Source: Caldilineaceae bacterium
GTDB lineage: Bacteria; Chloroflexota; Anaerolineae; Caldilineales; Caldilineaceae
Length of the DNA stretch: 44,620 bases
Reading direction: 5' to 3'
NCBI GenBank assembly: GCA_019637695.1
Contig: JAHBVG010000051.1
Coordinates: 1 to 44,620 of the forward strand
Below the pieces are notes generated by a model. That model worked only from the letters and a program-made list of their open reading frames with translations. It was not told the DNA's origin and searched no databases. This document shows positions 35,456-43,015 of the stretch, piece by piece. Each line of letters opens with the position of its first letter. The stretch's first letter is position 1. The translations under genes were made by a program, and so were the position numbers.

Positions 35456-37108
35456 TCAGCACACAGCCTGATACATCGGGATGCAAATCGTGAGGATCGC
35501 GCCTGCCCCGGGTTGGCTGTGGATCGTCAACGTGCCGCCGAGTTTGGTCACTCGTTCGCGCATGGAATGCAGCCCCAAATGGCCTGGGTAATCGGCGTTG
35601 GGATCGAAGCCGACGCCGTCGTCGCGGATCTCCAGGTGCAGGCTGTTGTTATCGCAGGCCAGGGATAGCTCGACGCGGCTGGCGCCAGCATGTTTAATAA
35701 TGTTGTTCATTGCCTCTTGCGCCACCCGATAGATCGCTTCTTTTTGGTCGATGGGGAGCATTGGTTCCTCGCAGCAGAAATCCATCTCCACCACCAACCC
35801 GTGGCGCGCCCGCAAGGACGCCGCCGCCTTGCTGATGGCCACCACCAATCCCTCTTTTTCCAACGATTCTGGGCGCAATTCAAAGATGAGCGCGCGCATT
35901 TCGGCCAACCCGGCCTCGGCAAGCGAAAGCACATAGTCGAGGGGTTCAGCCGCGCGCGATGGGTCGCGATCCAAGAGGGTGCGCGCCGTGCGCGCACCCA
36001 GGGCAATGCCATAGAGCGCCTGCGAGACGGAATCATGCAGTTCGCGCGCCAGACGCTGCCGTTCCTCAAGGACAGCGGCCTGTTCGGCGCGGCTGTAGAG
36101 GCGGGCGTTTTCCAACGCCATAACCGCCAGATCGGCGAACGCTGTCACCAGCCGCACCTCTTCCTCGCTGAACGCACGCGGATCACGCCGATCCAGCGTG
36201 ATCATGCCCACTGTGCGATCTTGGATGCGTAAGGGCGCGCCCAGCCAACTGCGGATGTGATCATAGGGCGGTACGCGAAAAACTGGGTAGATCGCCTGCA
36301 CATTGGCCAGGTTGATCGGCTCATTCCTCTCGATTACATGGCGGTTGGGGAAGGGCGCCTGCATCGGGAAGTTGCGCCCGATCACTTGTTCCACATCGGC
36401 AAAGCCACGCCCAGCGATCACCTGAAGTTGTTCCCCTTGCACCATCTGCACTGAGGCGCTGTCATAATGCACCACCTGCTGAAGCTGATCGAGTACCCGA
36501 TCCAACACTTCATCCACATCCAACGTCGAGCTGACCACAGACGCCACATGCAACAGCGTATCTGCCTGACGGCGGCGGATACGTTCATCCCGATAAAGCC
36601 GGGCATTCTCAATCGCGATGGCTGTCTGATTGGCGAAGGCCAGGGCCCAATTGGCGTCCGCAGCATCGTAGGTATGGGGCTGATTGTGATCGAACGAGAG
36701 CATCCCGATCACCCGATCCTTGACACAAAGAGGGACAGCCATCCATGTCCCCACATAGCTGGGGATCGAACCGAGGCGGGCATTGACAAAGCGCTGGTAG
36801 GCGCAGGCCAGTTCATCATCCCCGCGCACATTGGCGATAATGATCGGATGATTCTGCTCGATCACATGCGCGGCATGGCGCGCCTCTGCCAACGGCCAAA
36901 CCGGCGGCAGATCGGCGCGGGCCATCGGTCCTCGATAGTTGGAGAGAAGCAGTTGATCGCCCTCCAGCAAAAAGATCGCCGCAGCCGAATGCTCGATCAC
37001 CCCCTGCAAGGCTTCGAGGATCACATCAAGCAGCGGTTCCAACTCCAATGTGGAGACCAATTTTTGAGAAACTTGTAAAAGCGTGGTTAACGCGGCTGTC
37101 TGTTCCAT
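35456..37108 (-). CDS. Cytoplasmic GAF-GAF histidine kinase (HisKA_3, NarL-partner type)
   Basis: A 550-residue sensor kinase without membrane helices. Two GAF domains lie at about residues 20-170 and 185-335; both have the MISFDH/MITLDR-type strand (GMLSFDHNQPHTY and GMITLDRRDPRAF). The HisKA_3 box is RQRLARELHDSVSQALYGI with His358, followed by an ATPase domain with NNIIKHAGAS, DDGVGFDP and HLGLHSMRERV. This is the NarX/DegS/LiaS class that pairs with LuxR-type regulators, and the partner gene lies directly upstream at 37207. The GAF domains may bind a small ligand, haem or a redox cofactor; no conserved Cys set is evident. Start ATG at 37108 has only a weak ribosome site. The regulon is unknown, although the second ABC operon is adjacent. 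Confidence 0.93.
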   Translation of the reverse strand: MEQTAALTTLLQVSQKLVSTLELEPLLDVILEALQGVIEHSAAAIFLLEGDQLLLSNYRGPMARADLPPVWPLAEARHAAHVIEQNHPIIIANVRGDDELACAYQRFVNARLGSIPSYVGTWMAVPLCVKDRVIGMLSFDHNQPHTYDAADANWALAFANQTAIAIENARLYRDERIRRRQADTLLHVASVVSSTLDVDEVLDRVLDQLQQVVHYDSASVQMVQGEQLQVIAGRGFADVEQVIGRNFPMQAPFPNRHVIERNEPINLANVQAIYPVFRVPPYDHIRSWLGAPLRIQDRTVGMITLDRRDPRAFSEEEVRLVTAFADLAVMALENARLYSRAEQAAVLEERQRLARELHDSVSQALYGIALGARTARTLLDRDPSRAAEPLDYVLSLAEAGLAEMRALIFELRPESLEKEGLVVAISKAAASLRARHGLVVEMDFCCEEPMLPIDQKEAIYRVAQEAMNNIIKHAGASRVELSLACDNNSLHLEIRDDGVGFDPNADYPGHLGLHSMRERVTKLGGTLTIHSQPGAGAILTICIPMYQAVC

Positions 37109-37206
37109 AGTTGTTGAGAGGTGATTGGGGATTGGTGACTGGTGACAGAGGATCGGGCAGTTTCACCCTATCGCCCCTTCACCTCGTTTTCCCATTATCC
37201 CTACCC

Positions 37207-37848
37207 TCACTCCTGCTCTGGGTGGGGGACAAGGCCGGTGTGGACGGCGTAGAGGGCGGCCTGGGTGCGGCTGAGCAGGTTAAGTTTGCTGAGGATATTG
37301 CTGACGTGGGTTTTGACAGTCTTTTCGCCAATGATCAGTTCACGCGCGATCTCTTTGTTTGAAAGTCCACGCGCGATGAGACGCAGCACTTCGGTCTCGC
37401 GGTCGGTCAGTTTTTCGGGGCTCTCAGGGGATCGCACCTCGCGCATCAAACGGGTGGCGGCCTGGGGCGAGAGCTGCACCTGCCCGGTGGCTGCGGCTTT
37501 GATGGCCTTGCGCAGCTCCTCGGCCTCGGTATCTTTGAGAAGATAGCCAATGGCACCGGCCTTAACAGCGTTTACCACCAGCGCATCCTCCAGGACGCTG
37601 GTCAGCGCCACCACCTCCACATCGGGCGTCTCGGCGCGGATCAGCCCAATTGCGGTGACGCCATCCATCACCGGCATGATCAGATCCATCAGCACTACAT
37701 CGGGGTGTAGACGGCGGCTCAACTCCACGGCTTCGGCTCCATTGCGCGCCTCGCCAATCACTTCGATTTCGGGATCCAGCGTCAGAAACATGCGCAACCC
37801 CTGGCGCACAACGCTGTGATCATCCGCAATTAAAATTCGAATCGGCAA
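37207..37848 (-). CDS. NarL/LuxR-family response regulator
   Basis: A 213-residue regulator. The receiver has ADDH (residues 8-11), phospho-acceptor Asp55 in VVLMDLIMP, a Thr/Ser switch in ALTSV and Lys in LLKD. The LuxR-type HTH (about 146-205) reads LTDRETEVLRLIARGLSNKEIA and IGEKTVKTHVSNIL. The reading frame has a stop three codons before the first usable start, so translation must begin at TTG (37848) or at a neighbouring non-standard codon such as ATT; AAAGGA lies nine bases before the TTG and AGGGAG lies directly against it. It is cotranscribed with the GAF kinase gene 98 bases downstream. Target genes are unknown. Confidence 0.94.
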   Translation of the reverse strand: MPIRILIADDHSVVRQGLRMFLTLDPEIEVIGEARNGAEAVELSRRLHPDVVLMDLIMPVMDGVTAIGLIRAETPDVEVVALTSVLEDALVVNAVKAGAIGYLLKDTEAEELRKAIKAAATGQVQLSPQAATRLMREVRSPESPEKLTDRETEVLRLIARGLSNKEIARELIIGEKTVKTHVSNILSKLNLLSRTQAALYAVHTGLVPHPEQE

Positions 37849-37979
37849 CTCCCTTTATCCTTTCACTTTACGCATTGCTGACTTTCTTTATCACGAGTAT
37901 AGCATCAAAAGGAGCGCTTCCTCAACTTCGCGTAGGTCTCTACCCCAGCGCGGGATTTTTCATTTTGAGGATAGCGTAC

Positions 37980-39758
37980 CTATTCGCCTTCGCCAACAGG
38001 GACCACCGATCCGCGTGATGTACTATCCCGTGGATCGGCGCCTGTTTGCACGGTGACGCCATCTTCGCTGACGACGATCATATTGGCGCTGCCAAAAGTC
38101 CCCTGACCAATGGCGACGTTATGCCCGCGTGCGCGCAGTTGGTTTGCCGTCGCCGTAGAAAAGGATGACTCCAATTGCAATGTGTTCCCAACGGCGTGGG
38201 GGTAGCGCGTAGAGGGGAAAGCTGTGCTGACAAAACGAGGCTGTGCGACAGCTTCTTGCGCGCTCAAGCCGAATTCCACAACATTGAGGAATTGCTGCAT
38301 CTGCCCCTGGGGTTGTGTATCAACACCGGTGTTGCCGCCCAGAATGTAAGGCTTTCCATTGCGCAGCGCCATGTAAGGGCTGGACGTGTGGCGCACCTTC
38401 TTGCCTGCTTCCATTACATTGGGATTGCCCGCTTCGAGTGAGAAGAATTTCATCCGCTCGTTAATGTGGATACCGGTGTCTCCAATCACGAGGAATTGTG
38501 CGCCCAGGCTTGTGGTAACTGCGGCGGCGTTGCCATCCCTATCGACTATGTGGAAGGTTGTGGTGTGATGAACCAGCCTGCGATCCAAACCATCCTGGAT
38601 AGGCCAGGCCTGGGCCATGTTGATGTCGATGCGTCTACGCTGCGAGTCGGCATGAGCGTCGGATAAGAGCCCTGACACAGGCACATTCACCCTGGCCGGA
38701 TCGCCTACATGGTGATATCTATCGGCAAAGGCCAGTTTGATAGCTTCTACTTGCAGATGGACAGCATCCACATCCGTAGGAGAGCGCCCGGCAAGATTAA
38801 AGCCTTTCATCATATTGAGGGCAAGCAGCATGGCGATCCCCTGGCTGTTGGGCGGGTTTTGATAGACGGTGATCTCGTCGTTGTACGCAATCGAGATAGG
38901 TTCGACGATCTCCGCTTCAAAATTTTGGAAATCTGCCAGGGTGAAATAGCCGTTATTCTGATCCGAGAATTGGACAATGGCCTGAGCAAGCGGTCCGCGA
39001 TAGAAATGATCGCGCGCCGCCTGGATCGCTTCAGAATGGCCGCGGCTTTTTGCCATCTCGTAGGCCAGGGCCAACGCCAGGAACGTCCGCGCCATGTCGC
39101 GCTGATAGACGGTATCCCCTTCGCGCACAAGAGCGCCATTGGGCGCATAGATGCGCGCCATGTTGGGCGTATTGATGATCTGAGCGGATTGACTCTGTAG
39201 CCAGCGGACCATTTCGGGGCTGGCGGGGAATCCGTCGCGGGCGATGCGGATGGCTGGCGCCAATACATCTTTAAGTTCGAGCCGGCCGTAGCGGGATAAC
39301 CAGCGCATCCACCCATCCCATGCGCCGGGCACAATGGCCTGGTGCATCCCCTGATTTTGGACACGCGCTCGGTAGTTGGCAAGTGTGGCCTGGCTGCCGG
39401 CATAACCGACGCCATCCAAACTGGTCACTTCTGTGTTGTCGGCGTCATAATAGAGGGCCCACGTTCCACCGCCCAGCGCGCTGGAAAACCAGGGTTCCAC
39501 CACGCTTAAGACAGCCGCCACAGCGACCGCGGCATCGGCAGCCGATCCACCGGCGTTTAAGATTTCGATCCCTGCTTCTGTGGCAAGGTAGTGTGAGGAT
39601 ACAACGGCCTGAGTATGGTTGGCTGCCGTGAGCTCACTGGCGATCCCCGGATTAGATCGCAGGGGATTGTTTTTTAGCTGATTCGCGGCGAAGACTATAA
39701 CCAGAGCCACCCCGAGAAATACTGAGAAAAGTGTTCGTCTTGTTATTCTTTTTCGCAT
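37980..39758 (-). CDS. ggt: Gamma-glutamyltransferase family protein, exported
   Basis: A 592-residue N-terminal nucleophile hydrolase. A signal anchor (FSVFLGVALVIVFAANQL, about 11-28) is followed by the large subunit (SSHYLATEAGIEILNAGGSAADAAVA, about 54-80 in split view). Self-cleavage is expected before the Thr run TTTFHIVD near residue 399, which lines up with the catalytic Thr of E. coli GGT (TTHYSVVD). The small subunit has AVTTSLGAQF and GGNTGVDTQPQGQ, where classical GGT has a GSPGGSRI-like loop, so this is a GGT-like protein whose true substrate may not be glutathione. ATG follows GGAGGCAAT. It is a single-gene unit on the minus strand, acting outside the membrane. Confidence 0.88.
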   Translation of the reverse strand: MRKRITRRTLFSVFLGVALVIVFAANQLKNNPLRSNPGIASELTAANHTQAVVSSHYLATEAGIEILNAGGSAADAAVAVAAVLSVVEPWFSSALGGGTWALYYDADNTEVTSLDGVGYAGSQATLANYRARVQNQGMHQAIVPGAWDGWMRWLSRYGRLELKDVLAPAIRIARDGFPASPEMVRWLQSQSAQIINTPNMARIYAPNGALVREGDTVYQRDMARTFLALALAYEMAKSRGHSEAIQAARDHFYRGPLAQAIVQFSDQNNGYFTLADFQNFEAEIVEPISIAYNDEITVYQNPPNSQGIAMLLALNMMKGFNLAGRSPTDVDAVHLQVEAIKLAFADRYHHVGDPARVNVPVSGLLSDAHADSQRRRIDINMAQAWPIQDGLDRRLVHHTTTFHIVDRDGNAAAVTTSLGAQFLVIGDTGIHINERMKFFSLEAGNPNVMEAGKKVRHTSSPYMALRNGKPYILGGNTGVDTQPQGQMQQFLNVVEFGLSAQEAVAQPRFVSTAFPSTRYPHAVGNTLQLESSFSTATANQLRARGHNVAIGQGTFGSANMIVVSEDGVTVQTGADPRDSTSRGSVVPVGEGE

Positions 39759-40226
39759 GATTGCCTCCCTCTAAACCCCAGCCCTAGGAACAATCGGAAG
39801 CCTACACGCTGGCGGTCAGATTTTTTCCGTCCTCTTCTCAAGGAAAGGGAGGTTCAAAGCAAAGAGATAACTTTTCCGTATTCAAGAATTACAGGTGACG
39901 CGTTCTCCTTGCATCCCTAAATTTAAGTTGAGGATCCATTCTAGCGCTACCAAAGAGCGTATTCGCTTATTCTATTATGTCTAGTGATCTTCCCCACGAT
40001 TGAGGGTACACCGATTGGCACAACTATTTACCCCTCCTCACTCCCCTGCATACAGGGGGAGAATTATCGATTGGGACGACCAGCGTCTCTCCCTATGGCT
40101 GAGGGCTGGGAGCGGTTAGTTGTTACCGCAAGAATACGAATTGATGCGGACTCTGCGCCGTTTCTGTTTGTGCATAATAGACATTATTGGATGAGTTTGT
40201 GGAAACGCTCTGCTGAAAGGTAAAAG
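39759..40226. other. 468-base gene-free region
   Basis: It holds the promoter side of the gamma-glutamyltransferase gene on the left, and copy B of a dispersed repeat (40028-40126). One 79-codon open frame across the repeat lacks a ribosome site and is not supported. Confidence 0.5.
40028..40126. repeat. Dispersed repeat, copy B
   Basis: About 99 bases starting TTACCCCTCC and ending GCGGTTAGTTGTTACC, with the internal block GCATACAGGGGGAGAA. It matches copy A at 25236-25338 in order and spacing, with substitutions. Confidence 0.6.
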
Positions 40227-40364
40227 ATGGACCCATTTCTCTTGCTGTTGGCGTTAGCCGCGTTATTTACTGCCTGGGGAATTGCCGTTGTCGAGGAATA
40301 TCATCATGGGGGAAGTTTGAAAAGTGGAAGTTTGAAGGAAGAAAATTTGAGACGTGAAATGTGA
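40227..40364 (+). CDS. Putative 45-residue single-pass membrane miniprotein
   Basis: The frame reads MDPFLLLLALAALFTAWGIA as one clear membrane helix, then VVEEYHHGG and a charged tail with the repeated words SLKSGSLKEEN. A modest ribosome site (AAAGGTAAAA) lies just upstream of the ATG. The stop codon lies inside a 42-base palindrome that probably terminates transcription. It resembles other small helix-plus-charged-tail membrane proteins, but no family is recognised, and a chance frame is possible. Confidence 0.4.
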   Translation: MDPFLLLLALAALFTAWGIAVVEEYHHGGSLKSGSLKEENLRREM

Positions 40365-40390
40365 TCAGCGCTGATCACGTTTCACGTCTC
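40349..40390 (+). terminator. 42-base palindrome with T-rich tail
   Basis: Arms 40349-40369 and 40370-40390 are inverted complements with one mismatch and no loop, followed by ACTTTTCTATTT. It contains the stop codon of the miniprotein frame. Confidence 0.65.
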
Positions 40391-40406
40391 ACTTTTCTAT
40401 TTCAGT

Positions 40407-40543
40407 TGGGTGTGTTCAAGATGAGTTGGTCGTCTGGGTAGGGGTTTGGGTGGACGGCTCACAAATATCGTCTGCGTAAGCCAATGCTCGTCTGCCGTCC
40501 ACCCAAACCCTTACGAATCATCAATCCATTCTGAATACACCCA
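40407..40543. repeat. 137-bp MITE-like element
   Basis: TGGGTGTGTTCA (40407-40418) and TGAATACACCCA (40532-40543) are inverted complements with one mismatch. Inside, GGGTTTGGGTGGACGGC (40442-40458) pairs perfectly with 40494-40510. The element is flanked by TTTCAGT (40400-40406) and TTTCAGG (40544-40550), a near-perfect 7-base direct repeat suggesting target duplication on insertion. No coding frame. Confidence 0.7.
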
Positions 40544-40571
40544 TTTCAGGTCAATTTTGTTCAACCCCGTT

Positions 40572-40916
40572 TTAGAAGTGAAGATCCATATCGGCGAGTA
40601 GTTCGGCTGCAATGGCGTCAACGCGTTGCTGCTCTTCTTCAACGGAAAGCGCCCTCTCTTGCCTGCCTTCGATGGCCTTGCGCAGCACACCAAAGAGGAC
40701 AAGCCCCACCAACAGATCGGTGGTCATCTCACCAGCGATCCGTTGTAGATCCGCTCTGGGTTCGCGTGCTTCTCGTTTCTCCATCTCCATCAATTGCAGA
40801 CATAGCTTGCGCATCCGCTCTGTCAGGCGTCTAGCCCGCAACGGTGAGTGTGTCCGCTGCAATTCTTGTTCTACCCTGCGCAATTCTTGCACAATGCGAC
40901 GATGTTGATCGTTCAT
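40572..40916 (-). CDS. Hypothetical coiled-coil protein
   Basis: A 114-residue protein with no family that I recognise. Residues 1-55 are a basic, heptad-rich coiled coil (IVQELRRVEQELQR, RKLCLQLMEMEKREA). A short hydrophobic helix (LLVGLVLFGVL, about 68-78) and a second charged helix (SVEEEQQRVDAIAAELLADM) follow. No signal peptide. The ATG follows GATAGGA. Composition and codon use look like a real gene. It is on the same strand as the 41015 gene, about 100 bases downstream of it, so the two may share a transcript. The function is unknown. Confidence 0.65.
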   Translation of the reverse strand: MNDQHRRIVQELRRVEQELQRTHSPLRARRLTERMRKLCLQLMEMEKREAREPRADLQRIAGEMTTDLLVGLVLFGVLRKAIEGRQERALSVEEEQQRVDAIAAELLADMDLHF

Positions 40917-41014
40917 TTCCTATCCCCCGAAAAATAGCTCAAACGAAAAATAAATCCATTTGGATCTGAAAACGTAGATGGGCATCCCCGTATTACAAAT
41001 ATCTGCAAAATGGC

Positions 41015-41911
41015 CTATTCGGCCAATTCCTCGTACGTGTCCAAAACGGGGACGTAGGTACAGCGACAACCAAGCGGAGAGGTGCATTCACTGTGAGGCA
41101 ATTCGGGCACACGTGTCACAAGATATTGCTCGCCATGAGTTTGTCGGCAGGAAGCGCAGGTGTATTCGTCGTCCAGCCCACCGATCTCGATACGACGGAC
41201 ATGATCGCCCCCTTTGCAGCGCTGCCAGGTTTCCTGATTTTCAACATAGAGGACTAGCCCGTATGCGCGCCAGTAGGCTGCTTCCACACTATCGAGAGCG
41301 GGGATCGCCAGTTCCGTCGCCACTTCATCGGGGATAGCATCCTTGTCAAGTCGCCAGCTCACTCCCCACAGATGTTGTTCGGCGGCGTAGAGTTTTAGCC
41401 ACTGCGCGGTGGACGCGCTCAGCCCATCGATTATCCTATGCTGCAAAAAGAGGATGCGGCGAGTAAGGGCGCTGTGGCTCAGTTGCGGTTCAGGACCCGT
41501 CCAATCGGCGCGGCCCAGGGGTTGGGTCGCTTCATAACTGCGACGCAGGGCGAGGGCTTCGCTTGTGTCGCGGTCGGTCAGCGCCTTGCGCACCTGGCGC
41601 ATGGCTTCTTCCTTCTCGCGTTGTTGGCGAGCGCGGTAAAGCGCAAGCGGTGGATGCGCAGCTTCGGTGATCTGATAACGATCCCCACTTTGTTGGAGCC
41701 AGTTCTGTTTTTGCAGAAGTTCGATCTGTTGTTCATAGGAGCGGGGCAAAATGCGCTCCCATTGGCGTCGGGCTCGTTCTTCATGGAGAGGAGAACTCTG
41801 GGAGAAGCGCCCTAACAAGTCGATCTGGGCATAATCTTCTAGCCTTGCGGATTGGGCCAGCGCGACGCCGTCTAACTTTGTCGAACCAAAGAGCTTTTTC
41901 AGGAAACCCAT
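41015..41911 (-). CDS. Hypothetical protein with Mu F-like cysteine tail
   Basis: A 298-residue protein with start ATG at 41911 (MGFLKKLFG), preceded by AAAGAAG; an alternative TTG lies seven codons upstream. The N-terminal half is charged and helical (WERILPRSYEQQIELLQKQNW), the middle has tryptophan-rich stretches (WLKLYAAEQHLWGVSW). The C-terminus carries TCASCRQTHGEQY and, after about 20 residues, GCRCTYVPVL, the spacing of the CxxC...CxC tail seen in phage Mu gpF/SPP1 gp7-type head proteins (CPxCRxxDG...HPxCRCxxxPV) and likely binds zinc. No other phage gene is nearby, so this could be a domesticated protein or an unrelated zinc site. It has a possible promoter at 41969-41998. Confidence 0.65.
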   Translation of the reverse strand: MGFLKKLFGSTKLDGVALAQSARLEDYAQIDLLGRFSQSSPLHEERARRQWERILPRSYEQQIELLQKQNWLQQSGDRYQITEAAHPPLALYRARQQREKEEAMRQVRKALTDRDTSEALALRRSYEATQPLGRADWTGPEPQLSHSALTRRILFLQHRIIDGLSASTAQWLKLYAAEQHLWGVSWRLDKDAIPDEVATELAIPALDSVEAAYWRAYGLVLYVENQETWQRCKGGDHVRRIEIGGLDDEYTCASCRQTHGEQYLVTRVPELPHSECTSPLGCRCTYVPVLDTYEELAE

Positions 41912-41968
41912 CGATGCTTCTTTCATCCACAACCGGGGAACTGACGCTGTCGAAGGAACATAGGGCGG

Positions 41969-41998
41969 ATTTTAGCATAGAAGCGGGAGGGGAGACAA
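41969..41998 (-). promoter_or_regulatory. Possible promoter of the 41015 gene
   Basis: On the minus strand TTGTCT (41998-41993) and TAAAAT (41974-41969) are 18 bases apart, ending about 57 bases upstream of the chosen ATG. Confidence 0.35.
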
Positions 41999-42014
41999 TA
42001 TTCGTCCTCCAATA

Positions 42015-42048
42015 GAGAACGGCGAGCCAATTTAGGCTCGCCGTTCTC
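42015..42048. repeat. Perfect 14-base stem-loop
   Basis: GAGAACGGCGAGCC pairs with GGCTCGCCGTTCTC over the loop AATTTA. There is no T-run. It lies just before a very strong ribosome site that leads into a four-codon frame. Confidence 0.65.
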
Positions 42049-42070
42049 CACACACAAAGGAGGAGGAAGA

Positions 42071-42085
42071 ATGGCTAAATTGTAG
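42071..42085 (+). other. Four-codon frame behind a very strong ribosome site
   Basis: AAAGGAGGAGGAAGA directly precedes ATG GCT AAA TTG TAG (MAKL). The ribosome site is as strong as any in the window but the frame closes at once. It may be the remnant of a lost gene or a short regulatory leader. Confidence 0.3.
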
Positions 42086-42126
42086 CCCAAGCTGAAAAGT
42101 GATTCGGTAAAGTTTGCTCCAATTTG

Positions 42127-42181
42127 GGTATTGGATATTCAATATTGGGGACTGATATGCCAATATCGAATATCCAATACC
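42127..42181. repeat. 22-base inverted repeat, AT-rich
   Basis: Arms 42127-42148 and 42160-42181 are inverted complements with one mismatch (words GGTATTGGATATTC and GAATATCCAATACC), loop of eleven bases. It lies just after the stop of the 42196 gene on the minus strand and may end its transcript. Confidence 0.65.
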
Positions 42182-42195
42182 TACCTCCACCCACT

Positions 42196-42618
42196 TCATT
42201 CAAGCCGTTGAATGCCGCGCACATAGGGGATCGGCAACACGGTGGTGAGCAGACAGATGACAAAGAGCAGGATCAGAAGTAGAAATCCCCACACGGAGAG
42301 ATCGGCCAGCTCGCCCTGCAGGTAGGCAAAGAGGAGGGAGAGCGCAATCAAGCCATTGCTAAACATCGCCGCTAACAAAGACGCAACGCGTAGCTCCCGT
42401 TCGCTGGCAGCGGCGATCAAGCCGATCCCCAGCCCCAATAGGCTGGAGCCACCCACACGCGCCGTCCACGCTGGCCCGCTTGCGGCGAAACCGAGATCCG
42501 AGAGCATTTCAACTGGGTAGATGAGGAGCAATGTCCCCAGACCGATGCCAACCACCAGCCCATCTACACGCAGGATAATGCGAACCGCACGATAATGATC
42601 GGTAAATGTGTAGGCCAT
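42196..42618 (-). CDS. Hypothetical four-helix membrane protein
   Basis: A 140-residue integral membrane protein beginning MAYTFTDHYRAVRI. Four hydrophobic segments are visible: VDGLVVGIGLGTLLLIYPVEM, GGSSLLGLGIGLIAAA, VASLLAAMFSNGLIALSLLFAY and VWGFLLLILLFVICLLTTV (each given as a short stretch). The ATG at 42618 is chosen because the sequence upstream of it in the frame is made of repeated ATTACTCATTACG words and does not look coding; there is no clear ribosome site, so translation may be leaderless. I do not recognise a family. The gene reads away from the RraA-like gene. Confidence 0.65.
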   Translation of the reverse strand: MAYTFTDHYRAVRIILRVDGLVVGIGLGTLLLIYPVEMLSDLGFAASGPAWTARVGGSSLLGLGIGLIAAASERELRVASLLAAMFSNGLIALSLLFAYLQGELADLSVWGFLLLILLFVICLLTTVLPIPYVRGIQRLE

Positions 42619-43015
42619 GTGTGGGATGCGTGATTCGTAATGAGTAATGAGTAGTGCGTGAACCAGTTCCACCTGCAAACTTGCAACATTGCTCAACGTC
42701 CACTTGCGGTCTGCGGGCGTAGTTTAAGTTGGGGGCATGTGAAGTGCCGGGGACTTTTTGTCAGGTGCGACCGTGTTTTCTCCCATGTCGCCATCTTCTT
42801 TATGAAGTCCCCGGCACTTTCGCCCTAAAGATGAACTACACCCGGTCTACGGTCGTCCGTCTGCGGTCATCCCCGTAGAGTATAACAAAGCCAGCCAAAT
42901 TTTGCAGAGCAGCGCCAAAAGTCGTGTCAAAATCGGTACAGGATTGCCCTTCGACCTGCCATCGGGTAGACTTACAATCATCCCACTTTTCATCCAGAAA
43001 GGAAATGAGAACTCT
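42619..43015. other. 397-base intergenic region with MITE-like hairpin
   Basis: It holds the inverted repeat at 42742-42819, flanked by CGGTCTGCGG/CGGTCTACGG words (about 42708 and 42843), and the promoter side of the RraA-like gene. No further gene is supported. Confidence 0.5.
42742..42819. repeat. 78-bp MITE-like inverted repeat
   Basis: AAGTGCCGGGGACTT (42742-42756) and its exact inverted complement AAGTCCCCGGCACTT (42805-42819) bound a 48-base loop without coding content. The arms are typical in size and symmetry for a non-autonomous element. Confidence 0.65.

Noticed and set aside
37118..37160. GATTGGGGATTGGTGACTGG-like repeated words before the GAF kinase gene
   Set aside because: They resemble the repeats at 33741-33787 only loosely and form no stable stem, so they are noted but not called.
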